A DNA stretch of 64,000 nt from Agrypnia vestita (taxonomy: Eukaryota > Arthropoda > Insecta > Trichoptera > Phryganeidae). The stretch spans positions 1 to 64,000 of the forward strand of contig JADDOH010023033.1 of assembly GCA_016648135.1 (NCBI GenBank), in the 5' to 3' direction. Below, piece by piece: positions 12,073 to 23,095 of this stretch (its first letter is position 1; each line of letters starts with the position of its first letter). The position numbers and the translations under genes are program-made. The notes below the pieces were generated by a model. It searched no databases, was not told where the DNA came from, and worked only from the letters and a program-made list of their open reading frames with translations.

Positions 12073-13080
12073 TAGAATTACAACTATATCTCTCCTAACC
12101 TAAGCCAACCTTTACATTTAATACTCTCCGAACACATATAAAAATAGTACACATTTCAAAGAAGTCACTATTTAAAGAAATGATTGTCCCTAGGGACAGA
12201 CACAAGGCGGATAATATATTCAGGGCCACAGTCGGAACTTAGAATCTCTCTGATAGTTGGTTAAGGTTGTAAGGGTGGTGATAATGGGGTGAAGGGAGCG
12301 GGTCATGAACGTATCGTCCTCTGGAATCTATTCAATCTAGTATTGATTTTACGTTGTAATAATTAATGATGGATTTCGACGTGACAGTCTAATTACTATA
12401 CTCAAGAAATTGTGTAGGAGTCCAACTTCAGTGTACTTTAAATTAAACTAGATACTGAAAATTTGGTCAGGAGCGATACATTATGTCGAAATTGAAACAA
12501 GATTTTTAAATATTATGTTTTGATTTTACACCTGACTTAAATAATAATAGAGAGCTCTAAAGAAAAGTATTTGCTGTAAGATCAGCTCAAGGAGAAGGTT
12601 TAAAAACCCTCTTCACAATTTCACTGCCCGTAAGGCTTTTAAAAAAAGATAGGTTGCTGGAATCAAAAAATGCTTTTGCTCTAGCTGCCGGGAAATAGTT
12701 ATGAGAAGACAAAGTAATGCAATGATTTATTATATTATAGGAATTCTAATTTACGTGTCTGATTGAAAACTTGTTAACATTAATTGTTTAAGTTAGATCA
12801 GGGTGTGGTAGATGACATACCTTTTTTTGGTAATAATTTATATCTTCAACATTGAAATATATGATTATGGAAAAGTCGTCGTTTCATGGCCAAATTTAGC
12901 CGTGATATGGCCTATTTACTTTGAAAAGAAATCGGGTTATTAAATTTTAATTGCAATACAGACATCTTTTAAAATATACATTGATTTATGTTTTTTAATA
13001 TATCTCTTCATTTTTACTTTACTCTCAATGAGAGCAGTCGTAATCTATTGTTTATTGGCGAATATCGACATTTCTTGTGC
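12073..13080. other. Spacer, no recognised gene
   Basis: Less AT-rich at 12,180-12,350, but no domain or repeat recognised. Confidence 0.4.
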
Positions 13081-13650
13081 CTTCTAGGAGTGGACTCCGT
13101 ATTGAAGTTTTGTGAAGGTGTTGGGCGGGTTGTGGAATAAAAGTGTGTCTAAAGTGAGAGGGCCTTTTATTGCCACTCAGAGGAAAGCTAAAATGAACAA
13201 AAAAATGCAAAATGTAAACAACACAAGTGAAATTAAAGTAAACAACAAAAATAAAAAGAGATGATGTGTTGGGGCAAAGGGTTGGGGCGCGGCGGAAGAT
13301 CCGCTCATAGCGGTGCTACTTCTTTTGCTCTCACAATTCCATCTGCCATTCCATTCCAGCTGTCTGAATATTCCGACTATCAGCACGTTCTTGTTGACAG
13401 CACTTTCCATGCGACTTATCACTCTCGGCGTTCACAGCACGTGGAGACAATTGGGCGACATGCTACCACATGAGAAGATAAGCCATTTCCGATTCTGAGT
13501 GGCCGCTACAGAAGTTTTAACCACGTAGGTATATCGTGTTGGTGACTTATCACTGGAGCTGGTATCTTCCACCGTCCCATTGGTCACTTTCCATGGTCTT
13601 CCCATGTCTGGTGATATGGTCACTATGTCTAAGGGTTCATAAAATAACAA
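13081..13650. other. GC-richer unidentified segment
   Basis: Overlapping frames on both strands (13,177-13,422 and 13,432-13,650 minus; 13,261-13,473 plus). The minus frame from 13,650 (72 aa) is polar and has the look of transposon-derived coding sequence, but I cannot assign it to a family. No splice sites or terminal repeats identified. Confidence 0.3.
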
Positions 13651-13971
13651 TTGAAGTTTTATTTTTTCGACTTAAATCTCCGGAGTATGCATAGCAGTAG
13701 ATGTATCATTTAAAAATGTTTTCATACATATATATATCACTTGTATATATGTATAAAAAGTCCTCATCTTTTAAATGCCAGAGATTTTTAGAGAAATATT
13801 ATATTTTAAATAGTAAATTGAATGTTATAAATAATCAGGTCCTTTTTGCAAATAGTTATCTTTTAAATTTATTTTCATGTTAAGTAGGTACTTTATATTA
13901 TCATTTTCCATGTATAACTTTTTAATATTTTGATCTATACTTCGATTTTTAAATATTATTTTTGTTATCCT

Positions 13972-14004
13972 GACGAAGAAGCCATTGGCTTCGAAACATG
14001 TTGA
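13972..14004 (+). ncRNA. Hammerhead-like core, locus B
   Basis: CTGACGA (13,972-13,978), one extra A, a perfect 6-bp hairpin GAAGCC/GGCTTC with loop ATT, GAA, then the palindrome ACATGT and a U. This fits C3-A9, stem II, G12-A14, a self-complementary stem III and a U-H cleavage site. Flanking stem I is only 2 bp here. Sequence on both sides resembles the reverse of 38,130-38,210, so it belongs to a dispersed repeat. Confidence 0.5.
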
Positions 14005-14180
14005 ATTTTTTCAATAAATGAGTGGTTTTAACAAAGTTATTTTATATCAGTTAAATATTATATTGTTAGCGGCAGGTTTGAGTATATCACTTTACGGCTT
14101 GATCGTCTATTAAATGCTGATAGATTTAAAAAACGACGTTGAAAATCTTGTTTAATCCTGTAAACGTGTGTGTAATCACA

Positions 14181-14320
14181 TTAATATTCGTACTATTTTC
14201 AAACTAAACTGGACGCTTGTGCTATGAAAATAGGACTAACTTGCTAGTCTGGAGTGAGGTTCGAACCCGCGACTTTTGGATCACGAGGCGAGTGCCCTAA
14301 CCACAAGACCAACAAGCTAC
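14181..14320 (-). mobile_element. tRNA-headed SINE, family A copy 2
   Basis: Best preserved of the family. The minus strand reads GTAGCTTGTTGGTCTTGTGG (A-box region), then GCGGGTTCGAACC (perfect B box), then the tail AGCAAGTTAGTCCTATTTTC, ATAGCACAAGCG and AGTTTAGTTTGAAAATAG. The tail matches 6252-6320 closely and 60,121-60,165 less closely. Confidence 0.8.
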
Positions 14321-15060
14321 TTTAAAGGGTTAAATTTCAGTTACGAGTTAGTATCCCTTCGGTTACCAAATATTGTAAATCTGTATATCTTTTTAAATGA
14401 TTCATCAATTTTTTTTGAGAATATTGTCACAAACATTTTTGAGAATGTAAATATTTTTATAAATTACTGAAAATATCCTGTAGGAACAATAATTGAAGTA
14501 GGTTACTTATGAATATGACAGGCTTTATGAAGTCCCTTTTTAGAAAGGGGCCCCAGGATTCAAATAGATTGATGACGCAAATTGAAGATGACCTAGAATT
14601 AATGAGATGTAAATCATTCTATACGCATAGTTTGGACCTTCTGTGTCACAATGGATGTCCGGACAATGTAACTAAACTGTGTTCATCCCTGTCACTTATG
14701 TTATGTTGAATCACTTGCTTAACCTTCGGCATACGATGATGAAAAGGTAACTTTACGTTCACAGAGTTTTAATTTTTTCTCATTCTTATAAGCCTGGTTT
14801 ATTTTAAGAATGCCTCGCATTTATAACATTTCTAATGCCACAACTTTCTTCAAAACTGCAGGATTGAAAAAAAATGCTTTCCAATTTCACTCAAGGTACC
14901 GAATATTTTTAGTGAATATTTCCTTGAAATATCTTTATTCGATCCCTTCTGAGTGGTCTCAGCTTTCGTAGCCCACAATGTATTATACGACCCAGAAAAT
15001 AAATTTGCTACACACTTTCTGAAATATTATAATATCCCTTTGGACTGAATTTATTTACTA
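14321..15060. other. AT-rich spacer
   Basis: No gene recognised. The plus frame 14,509-14,709 (66 aa) has no known motif. Confidence 0.4.
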
Positions 15061-15113
15061 TACTAGCTGTTACTCGTCAAAAGTGATGGTACTTTTACAT
15101 ATCGGTTCCTGAG
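15061..15113 (+). repeat. Dispersed repeat D, copy 1
   Basis: Starts TACTAGCTGTTACTCGTCAA and continues GATGGTACTTTTACAT and CGGTTCCT. The same block is at 33,963-34,017 and 62,845-62,898, always on the plus strand. Confidence 0.7.
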
Positions 15114-15827
15114 GCATACGTATTTATTTAATCATTAAAAAAAATAGTTCGAAAGAAAAATTCGAAAAAAAAATCGATGAATATTTAGTTTTTAATTAAA
15201 TTTTTTGTCACAATTTAAAAAATGTTTGCAATCGGTTTTGGAAAAAATGACTGCCTTCACTTGGATGATAAAAACAAATCAAAAACATTGAATAAAAATA
15301 AAAATTAGTTAATTGTATAAATGAAAAAAAAGTGTAAATGTAGTAAATTAAATAAATGGAAAAAAACATTTAAGATTGAAACTTATTAAAAGTATTTTTA
15401 AGATTGGTGGTTTTAATTTTACTATTAAGGTTACTTTAATAAACTATTTTTTATTACTATAATAAGCTGTATTATTTATTTTTGATGATTATAATTTATC
15501 CAATTAAATATCATATGCTTTTAAAATAGTTAAACCCAATTTTACAAAAACGTTTAACCATTTTCCTTGAAATGAAAAAAGACCGGCGTCAATTCATACG
15601 TTTAGTTTAGTTCAAAACAACAATAGGTTTATGTGAATATTAGATTCTCCCGTGATCATACGCCTTCACAAATCAGCCAAGCTCAATGATCGGCAACGGT
15701 GCACACAAACATACACACGCGACCGCACACACACACACAAATACATACACATACGTACATACATTGAGATACACTAAACAAAGTAAATATTGAAAAGAGA
15801 TGCTAGAATTCGAATTGAAATGTGCCC
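15114..15827. repeat. AT-rich spacer with CA-rich microsatellite
   Basis: 15,702-15,775 is rich in CACA and ACATAC steps, the longest clean run being an (AC)n stretch near 15,728. The rest is poly-A-rich DNA with no gene. Confidence 0.6.
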
Positions 15828-16350
15828 TGTTAAAATCCTTTGTAATATGTCACTTTAGAACAACACTACGGAAAGCTCTAGAACTCCCTGTAGCACTCTG
15901 AGATATATCTGAAACAGTACGGAAGCGACGGGAACCATCTCTAAAACACTAGAAATATATAGAATTAACTTAGAGATTCGAGAAATTAACATGTTTCGTA
16001 TAAAAGCTGAACATGGCTGCGGCGCGTCATTATTTATTTTTATGTTTGTACCATTGCGATATTAGCGACAAACCATAGCCAAAACAGTGTTACCATTGCG
16101 CGTTGTAAACAAAGCAACAGATAATTACGTGGAGTGCCTTCTTTTGTGCGGTAGTGAACAGAATTTATTCAAAAGTGTTACCCAGCGATAATAAAGTGTT
16201 CTTAGACGAGTGCTAAATTGCAAAATAGTGTGAATTAAAAAAAAGCGCATTGATAAAATTCGTGTTCACTGATATTGTCAATTTATTTAAGTAATAAATT
16301 CATTAATTTCCAGTGTTTTTATTTATCTCTCAAAACCACGTCCCATGTTA
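15828..16350 (+). mobile_element. Solo LTR, family L copy 1
   Basis: Starts TGTTAAAATCCTTTGTAATA and ends CACGTCCCATGTTA. Over its length it aligns by eye with the reverse complement of 61,336-61,790. Shared blocks are the start, ACACTACGGAA.GCTCTAGAA, GATTCGAGAAA..AACATGTTTCGTATAAAA, ATAGTGTGAATTAA and TTCCAGTGTTTT. TTCGAGAA (15,977-15,984) and TATAAAAG (15,999-16,006) form a core promoter. No internal retroelement region or clear target duplication is present. Confidence 0.75.
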
Positions 16351-17186
16351 AATTTTACTGAATTTTTTCGCATTTGCAAAAGATAAATGATTCTTTCGAA
16401 AGAAACATTTGAGCTTAAACGCGGACCTTTATACTGCCGGTAGAATTCTCTCCCAGCCGAGCTTTGATCTCGTTAGATTTCATTGAAATTTCTACACAAC
16501 TTGGTAGCAACTTTATTTTTATTGAAATTTAGACCCACACTGCAATCCTTCCTGTCTGCCTCAATTTTTCTACATCGAAGAGGCATTAAAATAATCGACT
16601 TTATTAAACACTTCTTCTAAATCGCCATTTGCAATGTTGTCAGTTGTCAGTTGTCAGTTGGTAGCCACACAGTTATTGGATATTCCTGATATTGAAAATA
16701 GAACATTATCATTGAATTGCAATAAGCCTTCGCTGTATTATCTCAGAGTTTCTTTTCTTATATGGTTTCATTTAATATTCACAAAAAATCCCGCTCTGTT
16801 GAATGTACAGCATGAAAAGATATTATTACCATGGAATATTCTCACGTACGCAACCTCGAGGCAACTTCGCAAACATTTCTAACTTTTATTTATTTTCGTA
16901 TCAAATAAAACCACTCGTGGTTAATAACAACTCGCTCTGTGAAAAAGATCCCTTTAAATATTTACCGAGCACGAAGTATATGATATCATAACGCTTTGAT
17001 TTGGGAGTCTTCTGAAAGCTTCGAGAAGATTTAACCTTCTTGCAAAAACTGAAAGCACTAAAATCTAATGTAAAAAAAGTAATAGCGTTTCAAAATGTAC
17101 AGTATCTATTAACAGTAAAATACCGAGGAAATGCAAAAATAATAAATATATACTCGTAGTTACTTTGGTATCCGAAAGCATTCTGA
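16351..17186. other. Spacer, no recognised gene
   Basis: Frames at 16,634-16,882 and 16,803-16,991 (+) have no recognisable domain. TTGTCAG is repeated three times at about 16,636-16,660. Confidence 0.4.
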
Positions 17187-17336
17187 GAAAAAACCAATTT
17201 GCTAACAAAAATCCAAATTTACAAAACCCTCCGGTTTCTTCTGTATGAATCTGATTGCTGGGTACTCGGTAAGAAAGATGATGCATTGATAAACTTCGAA
17301 GGTAAGGTTCTAAAAAGAGTATTTGGAAAACGCGAT
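17187..17336 (+). pseudogene. Non-LTR reverse transcriptase fragment
   Basis: One plus frame reads IQIYKTLRFLLYESDCWVLG, then KKDDALINFEGKVLKRVFG. This is the widely conserved segment after the reverse transcriptase domain (pattern YKTLIRPVLLYGSExWxLxKxDExxLxxFExKVLRxIFG). Start and end are truncated, and the frame does not continue into the fragment at 17,520. Confidence 0.7.
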
Positions 17337-17519
17337 GTGGCACACACGGTTTTCAATCTTGGTTCATGCTATAACTAGAACTAGAAGGTTCTGGGGAAGT
17401 TAATTCAGTTACCACTGCCAATGTTACCACCTCAGGAAGCCGTCAAGAATGCAAAAAATGTTCAAAGAGGATGGCGCTAGATTAGGCTGTGGTGTCAATA
17501 TAAACATATTTATTACATA

Positions 17520-17930
17520 CTCTTTGAAAGATGGCAGGAAAAATGGGACACACATGGACATTCTCCATTTTCCCCGCGGAGGGTGTCAGAGAGAATGGCC
17601 GAGGAGGTCCTCAGGTGCTGGATCTCGGTGCAGATGGTCTCGGGTCATGGGGAACTCAGAACTAAGCTCCATGACCTTGGGCTTGTCCCTGATCCGTAGT
17701 GCACCTTAACATAGGGAGCAGACGCTGTTTGTAGCCGCCCATTTTGGGTCAGACGCTACTGCTTGTTGGTCGGAGAGAAGTTTTTTATTTCCCTCCAACC
17801 CTCCATATCTGGCGAGCTTTCCCCTATCCGATACCTGGAGACGCACCTCCTAACGATTACAGGATACGCCGAAGAGTTTTGTTCTCTCCGGCCTTGGTGC
17901 ATGTGCGTAAATAAATGTATGTTTTTTTTT
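17520..17930 (+). pseudogene. R1/Jockey-type ORF2 C-terminal relic
   Basis: From 17,520 the frame reads LFERWQEKWDTHGHS, then SGHGELRTKLHDLGLVPDP, a stop at 17,697 and a Cys codon. RWQxxWD and TGHGxFRxYLxRxGLxxxPxC are the segments preceding the terminal Cys/His motif in R1- and Jockey-like retrotransposons. The in-frame stop sits just before the expected first Cys. The next 200 bp are less AT-rich and may be the decayed remainder. Confidence 0.65.
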
Positions 17931-18659
17931 GTTTCAACCTGTCCTCGTCCTAAGTGCTCTTCTCTATGTTTCCCTCGACTCCCCAGCAATGCATCTCCTA
18001 ATTTTATATATTTTTGATATTTAAATAGCGGGCTCGCATAGTGCGCCATGGATTTTTAGTATTTAAAAAAATGCCAACCAGGCGGCGAATATGCTGGACC
18101 GATGTAAGAGCTGTGGGATTCAAAACTGTCCCAAGTAAGCGGTGTGTCCGCCCTCATCGTTTCTACCATATTCATTTTGCCAAGAGCATAAAAAATATGA
18201 AGAGAGAAAATTAAATATAGTGACTCGTCAAAAGTGAACAACACTGTACTGAATCCCAAATGGAAAATGAGGTAAATTAATAAAGTTTTTTTAATCTGTT
18301 TACGACGACGAGAGGTAGGACTCGTTTCGTAGAAACACGCCACAAGCACGTCTTTCTAACTTTTATTGTTTGCAATGGTTTATTTTCTGGAGAATTTAAT
18401 ATATTACGCAGAGGCTGCTGGGACCTCAAATTACAGAAACAAAGCGGCGCGTTAAATTTAATATCGCAGCGCTCGTAAGAGAGAATGGGCACAGTTAGGG
18501 GAAGAAAAATAATTGTCGAACTTTGATGGCATGTTAATCTGTACAGAATGTTACACATTTTTAAAGATGACTCATTTAAGAACATTGAGACATTGATGTT
18601 TTTTTTTAAAAATGAGTGAATGAATGTGATGTAATGGAACCGACTTTTTTTTGAATAAA
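17931..18659. other. Spacer left of the mariner element
   Basis: Two minus-strand frames of about 100 codons (18,056-18,349 and 18,277-18,585) have no recognisable motif. No gene supported. Confidence 0.4.
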
Positions 18660-18661
18660 TA

Positions 18662-18690
18662 TTAGGTCCTTACATATGAAATTGGCGTTT
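18662..18690 (+). repeat. Mariner left terminal inverted repeat
   Basis: 29 bp beginning TTAGGTCCTTACATATGAAA, perfectly inverted at 19,919-19,947. After it the ends diverge (TGCCGTACTG against TAGTATGGGAG read inward). Confidence 0.95.
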
Positions 18691-18849
18691 TGCCGTACTG
18701 GCAAATTTGATCCCAAATATCTTCTCTTTGGTTAGGAATTCCAAATCCAAATTTATACAGCTTTTTACTCATGTATTTGTGTTTTGAAAATTATAATTCA
18801 TTTGTTTTTTCCTCAATTGTTTTTTTCTTTGCGTCACTCAGTTTACAAA

Positions 18850-19869
18850 ATGAAAAACTTGAAATATCGCGTTATTTACGAGTACGAGTTCCACCGTGGC
18901 ACCAGTGCTGCAGAAACGGCTCGAAGGATTAATGATGTGTATGGCGACGGTGCCGCAAAAGAAAACACAGTGCGTTTTTGGTTCCAACGTTTTCGTTCTG
19001 GAAATTTCGACCTGCAGAACAAGCCCCGTGGACGGCCGGAGACCAAAGTTGATAATGAAGAATTGAAGGCTATTGTGGAAGCGGATCCATCGCAAACCAC
19101 ATCCGAGTTAGCTGCAGGCTGCGGTGTTAGTGATAAAACTGTTTTAATCCACTTGAAGCAAATTGGTAAGGTGAAAAAGCTTGAAAGGTGGGTACCTCAC
19201 GAATTGAGTGAAGCAAATCAACAAACGCGCGTTGACTGCTGCGTTGCATTACTCAACCGGCACAATAATGAAGGGATTTTAAATCGAATCATTACCTGTG
19301 ATGAAAAGTGGATCCTGTACGATAATCGGAAGCGCTCATCGCAATGGCTGAACCCTGCCGAACCAGCCAAACCATGCCCCAAGCGAAAATTGACTCCAAA
19401 AAAGTTACTTGTGAGCGTTTGGTGGACTAGTGCTGGTGTCGTTCACTACAGCTTTCTTAAATCTGGCCAGACGATTACGGCAGATGTCTATTGTCAGCAA
19501 CTGCAAACCATGATGGAAAAGCTAGCTGCTAAACAACCGAGGCTGGTTAATCGCTCTAGGCCACTGCTGCTTCATGATAACGCTAGACCACACACTGCAC
19601 AACAGACGGCTACCAAATTAGAGGAGCTTCAATTGGAATGTCTAAGACATCCACCGTACTCTCCGGACCTTGCCCCAACAGATTACCATTTTTTTCGAAA
19701 TTTGGATAACTTCTTGCAAAGGAAAAAATTCAACTCCGATGGGGCAGTCCAAACCGCCTTCAAAGATTTTATTGATTCCCGTCCGAATGGTTTTTTTAGT
19801 AAAGGGATCGATGAACTACCTATGAGATGGCAAAAGTGCATAGATAGCAATGGTACATACTTTGATTAA
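18850..19869 (+). CDS. Mariner transposase (DD34D)
   Basis: A 339-residue transposase that would cut and paste its own element. The N-terminal half has two helix-turn-helix regions that bind the terminal repeats (about residues 1-110; GRPET near 61 and the IGKVKKLERWVPHEL linker at 105-119). The catalytic half has D151 in CDEKWILYDN, D243 in HDNARPH and D278 in YSPDLAPTDYHFF. There are 34 residues between the second and third Asp, the mariner DD34D signature. It ends WQKCIDSNGTYFD, as in Hsmar1-like proteins that insect annotations often call SETMAR. An upstream in-frame ATG at 18,784 would add 22 residues. I prefer 18,850 because it gives the usual family length and N-terminus. No frameshift or missing catalytic residue. 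Confidence 0.96.
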   Translation: MKNLKYRVIYEYEFHRGTSAAETARRINDVYGDGAAKENTVRFWFQRFRSGNFDLQNKPRGRPETKVDNEELKAIVEADPSQTTSELAAGCGVSDKTVLIHLKQIGKVKKLERWVPHELSEANQQTRVDCCVALLNRHNNEGILNRIITCDEKWILYDNRKRSSQWLNPAEPAKPCPKRKLTPKKLLVSVWWTSAGVVHYSFLKSGQTITADVYCQQLQTMMEKLAAKQPRLVNRSRPLLLHDNARPHTAQQTATKLEELQLECLRHPPYSPDLAPTDYHFFRNLDNFLQRKKFNSDGAVQTAFKDFIDSRPNGFFSKGIDELPMRWQKCIDSNGTYFD

Positions 19870-19918
19870 ATAAATATATTACAATAAAAAAAAATCGGCT
19901 TTATGTTCCTCCCATACT

Positions 19919-19947
19919 AAACGCCAATTTCATATGTAAGGACCTAA
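19919..19947 (-). repeat. Mariner right terminal inverted repeat
   Basis: Exact reverse complement of the left repeat, ending CCTAA next to the TA at 19,948. Confidence 0.95.
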
Positions 19948-19949
19948 TA

Positions 19950-20700
19950 TATGAATTTTATGGATAAACGAATAGGTTTTATGAATTTTATATTCTGAAG
20001 GTACATTTTTTCAAATATGTTGATACGGGTACCTACCTGGGTATGAACAAAAATCCCGTACTAGTATTTATTACATGAAAGGCTTAAAGCGTATCGCACA
20101 ATCGCTAAATTACCATTGTTTTCAAAATGGCACCATTTTCTTGCTAAGTGATTTGCATTCGTACATAAATTTCGCTAATGAATCATCCTCATCACCACCA
20201 AAAAGATATAAAAGCGGTATACCATACAACATTATTCTGTTCGGAACACTTAAAAACAAGACTCATCCCCTTCCTAGGAGGTGTCCGGAATACCTGGCAA
20301 GAGGATAGTATCACCACCCAGTCGTCGCCTGCTGGATCAAGTTGGTACCAAGCTGAGCTTGCATAAAGCTTGAGTCTGTGCTCATCTCCGAGACGTTTCT
20401 CCATCATCGCTCTTACCATTGTACACTGTCCGTACCTATGCCATTTTTATTATTACTGTGTGATTCGATTGTATATTTCTACTTTATATATGTACCCTTG
20501 TGTTTTCTTGACTTTTAATAAACTGTTGTGATAAAACATTCTTCATTACTTCCACGCCACGTCACTTGCACATATCTTGAAATAATTCACTCCATTTCAG
20601 TATCCTGTGTATATTTTTGATGTGTATAGCATAAACTTTGTGGTTGGACATAATTATAAATTTTTATTAAATAACTTTGTATAAACCACTTAAATAATTA
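19950..20700. other. Unidentified segment, possibly LTR-like
   Basis: GATATAAAAGCGG near 20,206 resembles a TATA box, and AATAAACTG near 20,518 a polyadenylation signal, an arrangement like an LTR. No inverted TG...CA ends, target duplication or second copy was found. Frames of 60-77 codons are not recognisable. Confidence 0.25.
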
Positions 20701-20706
20701 CTCTAC

Positions 20707-20744
20707 GTCTACCGGCTTCGATACCACCGTATCTTCATCAGGAC
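20707..20744 (-). ncRNA. Hammerhead-like core, locus C
   Basis: The minus strand reads GTC, CTGATGA, extra A, GATAC/GTATC hairpin (loop GGTG), GAA, GCCGGT, A, GAC. Stem I (GTC/GAC) is 3 bp. Stem III is the near-palindrome GCCGGT; the first base, expected to be A, is G, so activity is doubtful. Confidence 0.5.
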
Positions 20745-20934
20745 TGAGTACAACTGACTATCCATTACCAATCCTAGTTAACAAATCAATTCTAAATGGG
20801 GGCGGGGCTACAGCTATAGTAGGGGTAATTGAGGGGTGGACGCCGAAATGCGAAATATATCTAGTAGCGGGCTATATAAACATTTATTTACCTATAAATT
20901 CAAGGATGTCACGTAACGCGGAGTGAATCATTCG

Positions 20935-21452
20935 TGACGTTTAACGTGGGCAACATTCCAGCGATAAAACCGTAGGGAAAATCAGAGTGGTCAGTCATAT
21001 GTGACGTTTAACCAACGCGATATTAGCAAAGGAGTGCATCGTAGTATGACCAGCATATATTCCAGCGATAATTAATAAAATAAGTTCATACCGGCGGGCG
21101 AGAAGTTTTTCTATGAGCGAACGTTGGACGGAATTCGCTAGAAAGTGATCAAAGCAATAAAAACTGCGTTAATTAGTGTGAATTAAGTAACAGTATACTA
21201 ATAAGTAAGTGAAATATTCCAGAAACATTTGGTGACTATAATTTTTAACGGGAAAAACAAAATAGAAATGAGTGGAAGAAGACTCTTGAGGAGGCCAAGA
21301 CCCATCAGGGGTTGTAAAACCAAGAATGATGATGATAAATTTAAGAACGATACCCCAATTTAACTCCTGTTCAGTGACTATTTGCGTACTAAATAAAAGT
21401 TTGAATTGTTTTATAGTTTTTTATCTGTCTGCAACAGCTACGACCCGTGACA
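20935..21452 (+). mobile_element. LTR-like segment with inserted non-LTR tail
   Basis: Ends with CAGCTACGACCCGTGACA, the shared 3' end of the LTR remnants here. The preceding TAAATTTAAGAACG and AAATAAAAGTTTGAATT parallel 3287-3350. Upstream there are repeated blocks such as ATTCCAGCGATAA (twice) and TGTGACGTTTAAC/GTGACGTTTAACG. A short non-LTR-like tail at 21,263-21,335 interrupts it. The 5' end is uncertain. Confidence 0.5.
21263..21335 (+). pseudogene. Non-LTR ORF2 C-terminal scrap
   Basis: Plus frame reads EWKKTLEEAKTHQGL then a stop. This is like the very end of many insect non-LTR ORF2 proteins (pattern WxxLVxEAKTHxGL). It is followed by GATGATGATAA, a typical 3' microsatellite tail. 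Confidence 0.5.
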
Positions 21453-22292
21453 GTATAAAGGTTTAGAGTACAAAAATGTTAGATGGTGTAATTCAGCCCC
21501 ATTACATGAACTCAAATTTACCGCACTATGTACACAGGGACTTGAGTGTTTGGTAATTTGACCCAGCAGTTGAGCTACCCATAATCGATGACTTTTACCA
21601 AGGGGCACCACAACAGGACGATGAATGATGATTACAAATTTGTTGGAGGGTGCCACTCTGGAAAAAAATAGTGAAAGAACCCGTTTATCAGGATGGATTG
21701 GTATGAGAGGCTTGCTGGTGGCTATGCAGCAAGATAGGAATGAAGGAAAACGTCGTATACGAATTCAAAAAAGGTAAATAAGCAACCGGTGGTGGACTGG
21801 ATGTTGATCTAATCTGATAGGCTGTACATGCACATAATAGTATGAAATTAAGACGACATATTTGTCGCGTTGGAAAATAAAAAAAATATGAGAGTTTGGT
21901 CAGCGAAATTGAATGCAGTCAATTAAAAGAATGGAACCCACGAGCCATGTTTAAAACGCGACAAAAATATGAAATGTAGACGGATATATACGTCACGTTA
22001 TATAATTGTTTGAAAGAAAGTCAAGTCACTAAGTCAAAAAAAGAAAGCAATCAATTTTATCTGAGAGGTAATCCTGAAATTGTAATTGAAAGTCGTAAAG
22101 TCATAAATATTTTCATGACGATATATTATATAATGTTTCGAAGATGCGAAACATTTTCATTTTAAGCGTTTTTTATTTCGTGTTAAAATAAAATAAATAT
22201 TTGCGAACACGCTTAAGTTAATCATTTTTTACGTGAACGTACTTAACTTTACTTTTTTTACTATCTCGGAGATTATTATTAGATATTAGAAG
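21453..22292. other. Spacer, no recognised gene
   Basis: The minus frame 21,438-21,656 (72 aa) overlaps the LTR end and is unrecognised. No other structure seen. Confidence 0.4.
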
Positions 22293-22366
22293 GAGGCAGC
22301 TTTCGTAGCTTAGTGGCCATGACACTGGATCTTCACACCGAGGGTTCCGAATTCGATTCCAGGGTG
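22293..22366 (+). mobile_element. tRNA-like SINE head, family B copy 1
   Basis: Reads GGCAGCTTTCGTAGCTTAGT, an A-box-like GTAGCTTAGTGGCCA, then GAATTCGATTCCAGGGTG, a B-box-like end. It is followed by a T-run that could terminate pol III. An inverted relative lies at 22,561-22,635. Confidence 0.65.
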
Positions 22367-22560
22367 TTTTTTTATTGTAATTGTAATTCGCCTCATTGTA
22401 ACTGTAATTCCGCCTCTTGGCCTGTTGAAGCTTAAAATAAAAAAAAATATATAGACGAAAGTTGATTACAGCTCATTTTATTTAAGTTTTTCTTAACTAA
22501 ACTTTGAAAACTACAAGAAATCATGTGGCCCAGATACTGTTACGAAAAGCTTCACAAAAA

Positions 22561-22635
22561 CACCCCCAGGATTCGAACCCAGAACCCCCGTTATGAGAAG
22601 CCTGCATCATGCCCACTTAAGTATGAGGGCCACCA
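22561..22635 (-). mobile_element. tRNA-like SINE head, family B copy 2
   Basis: The minus strand reads CATACTTAAGTGGGCATGAT, then GGGTTCGAATCCTGGGGGTG and TTTTTG. The B box is perfect. With the copy at 22,293 it forms a head pair pointing at each other around a 195-bp pyrimidine- and A-rich spacer. Confidence 0.65.
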
Positions 22636-22661
22636 TTTCGTCATCATTTAAGTTTTGAGAG

Positions 22662-22681
22662 AAGCAGTCTTTATCATCAGG
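22662..22681 (-). ncRNA. Degenerate hammerhead-like core, locus K
   Basis: The minus strand reads CCTGATGATAAAGACTGCTT, then CTCTCAAAACTTAA. It is related to 55,558-55,592 (shared GACTGCTTCT), but GAAAC has become AAAAC and stem II is damaged. Presumably inactive. Confidence 0.3.
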
Positions 22682-23006
22682 CATAATTAAAACCTATATA
22701 GAATGAAAATTATAGCAATTATAAAAAAATCAAACACGATTTTTTTTTCAAATCGACGATCATTTTGGCTCTCTAGGTCATCGTATATATAGCGCCGAAA
22801 TAATCGTGTTGGATAGTTTGAATAAAAAATAGAGTTCTGTAAAATTAATATTAGCAATATTAGTAAAATTACTATAATAGCTGCGAAATATATGTATACT
22901 ATGTCATGGTAAGTACCGTATATATCTCTAGTATATGAGAAAAACTGATTTAGAACAAAATATAAAGAATTATCAAAAATTTAAAAATGTGTATATGTTC
23001 TTACGT

Positions 23007-23095
23007 GAAAATCGGTGTACGTTGCATTGTGTAAAGTGATCGCTTAAGCCAGCTCATACAGGTCATAAGTCATAAGCCTTTAACCACCCTATAGC
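23007..23095 (+). repeat. Dispersed repeat C
   Basis: CGTGAAAATCGGTGTACGTT, GCATTGTGTAAAGTGATCGC, TTAAGCCAGCTCAT, CAGGTCATAAGTC and a final CCACCC. All blocks recur at 35,525-35,690. Confidence 0.7.

Larger units (their letters stand above)
18662..19947 (+). mobile_element. Mariner transposon, intact copy
   Basis: A 1286-bp element. The first 29 bp (TTAGGTCCTTACATATGAAA onward to GGCGTTT) are the exact reverse complement of the last 29. TA flanks both ends (18,660-18,661 and 19,948-19,949), the mariner target duplication. Length, ends and a single uninterrupted transposase are what an autonomous mariner should have. The sister at 57,909 has lost its coding capacity. Confidence 0.97.

Noticed and set aside
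13177..13650. Overlapping frames as a transposon pol fragment
   Set aside because: The segment looks non-random but I could not match any pol, integrase or gag motif.
18784..18849. Upstream ATG at 18,784 as mariner start
   Set aside because: It adds 22 hydrophobic residues not expected in mariner transposases. The ATG at 18,850 gives the normal 339-residue protein.
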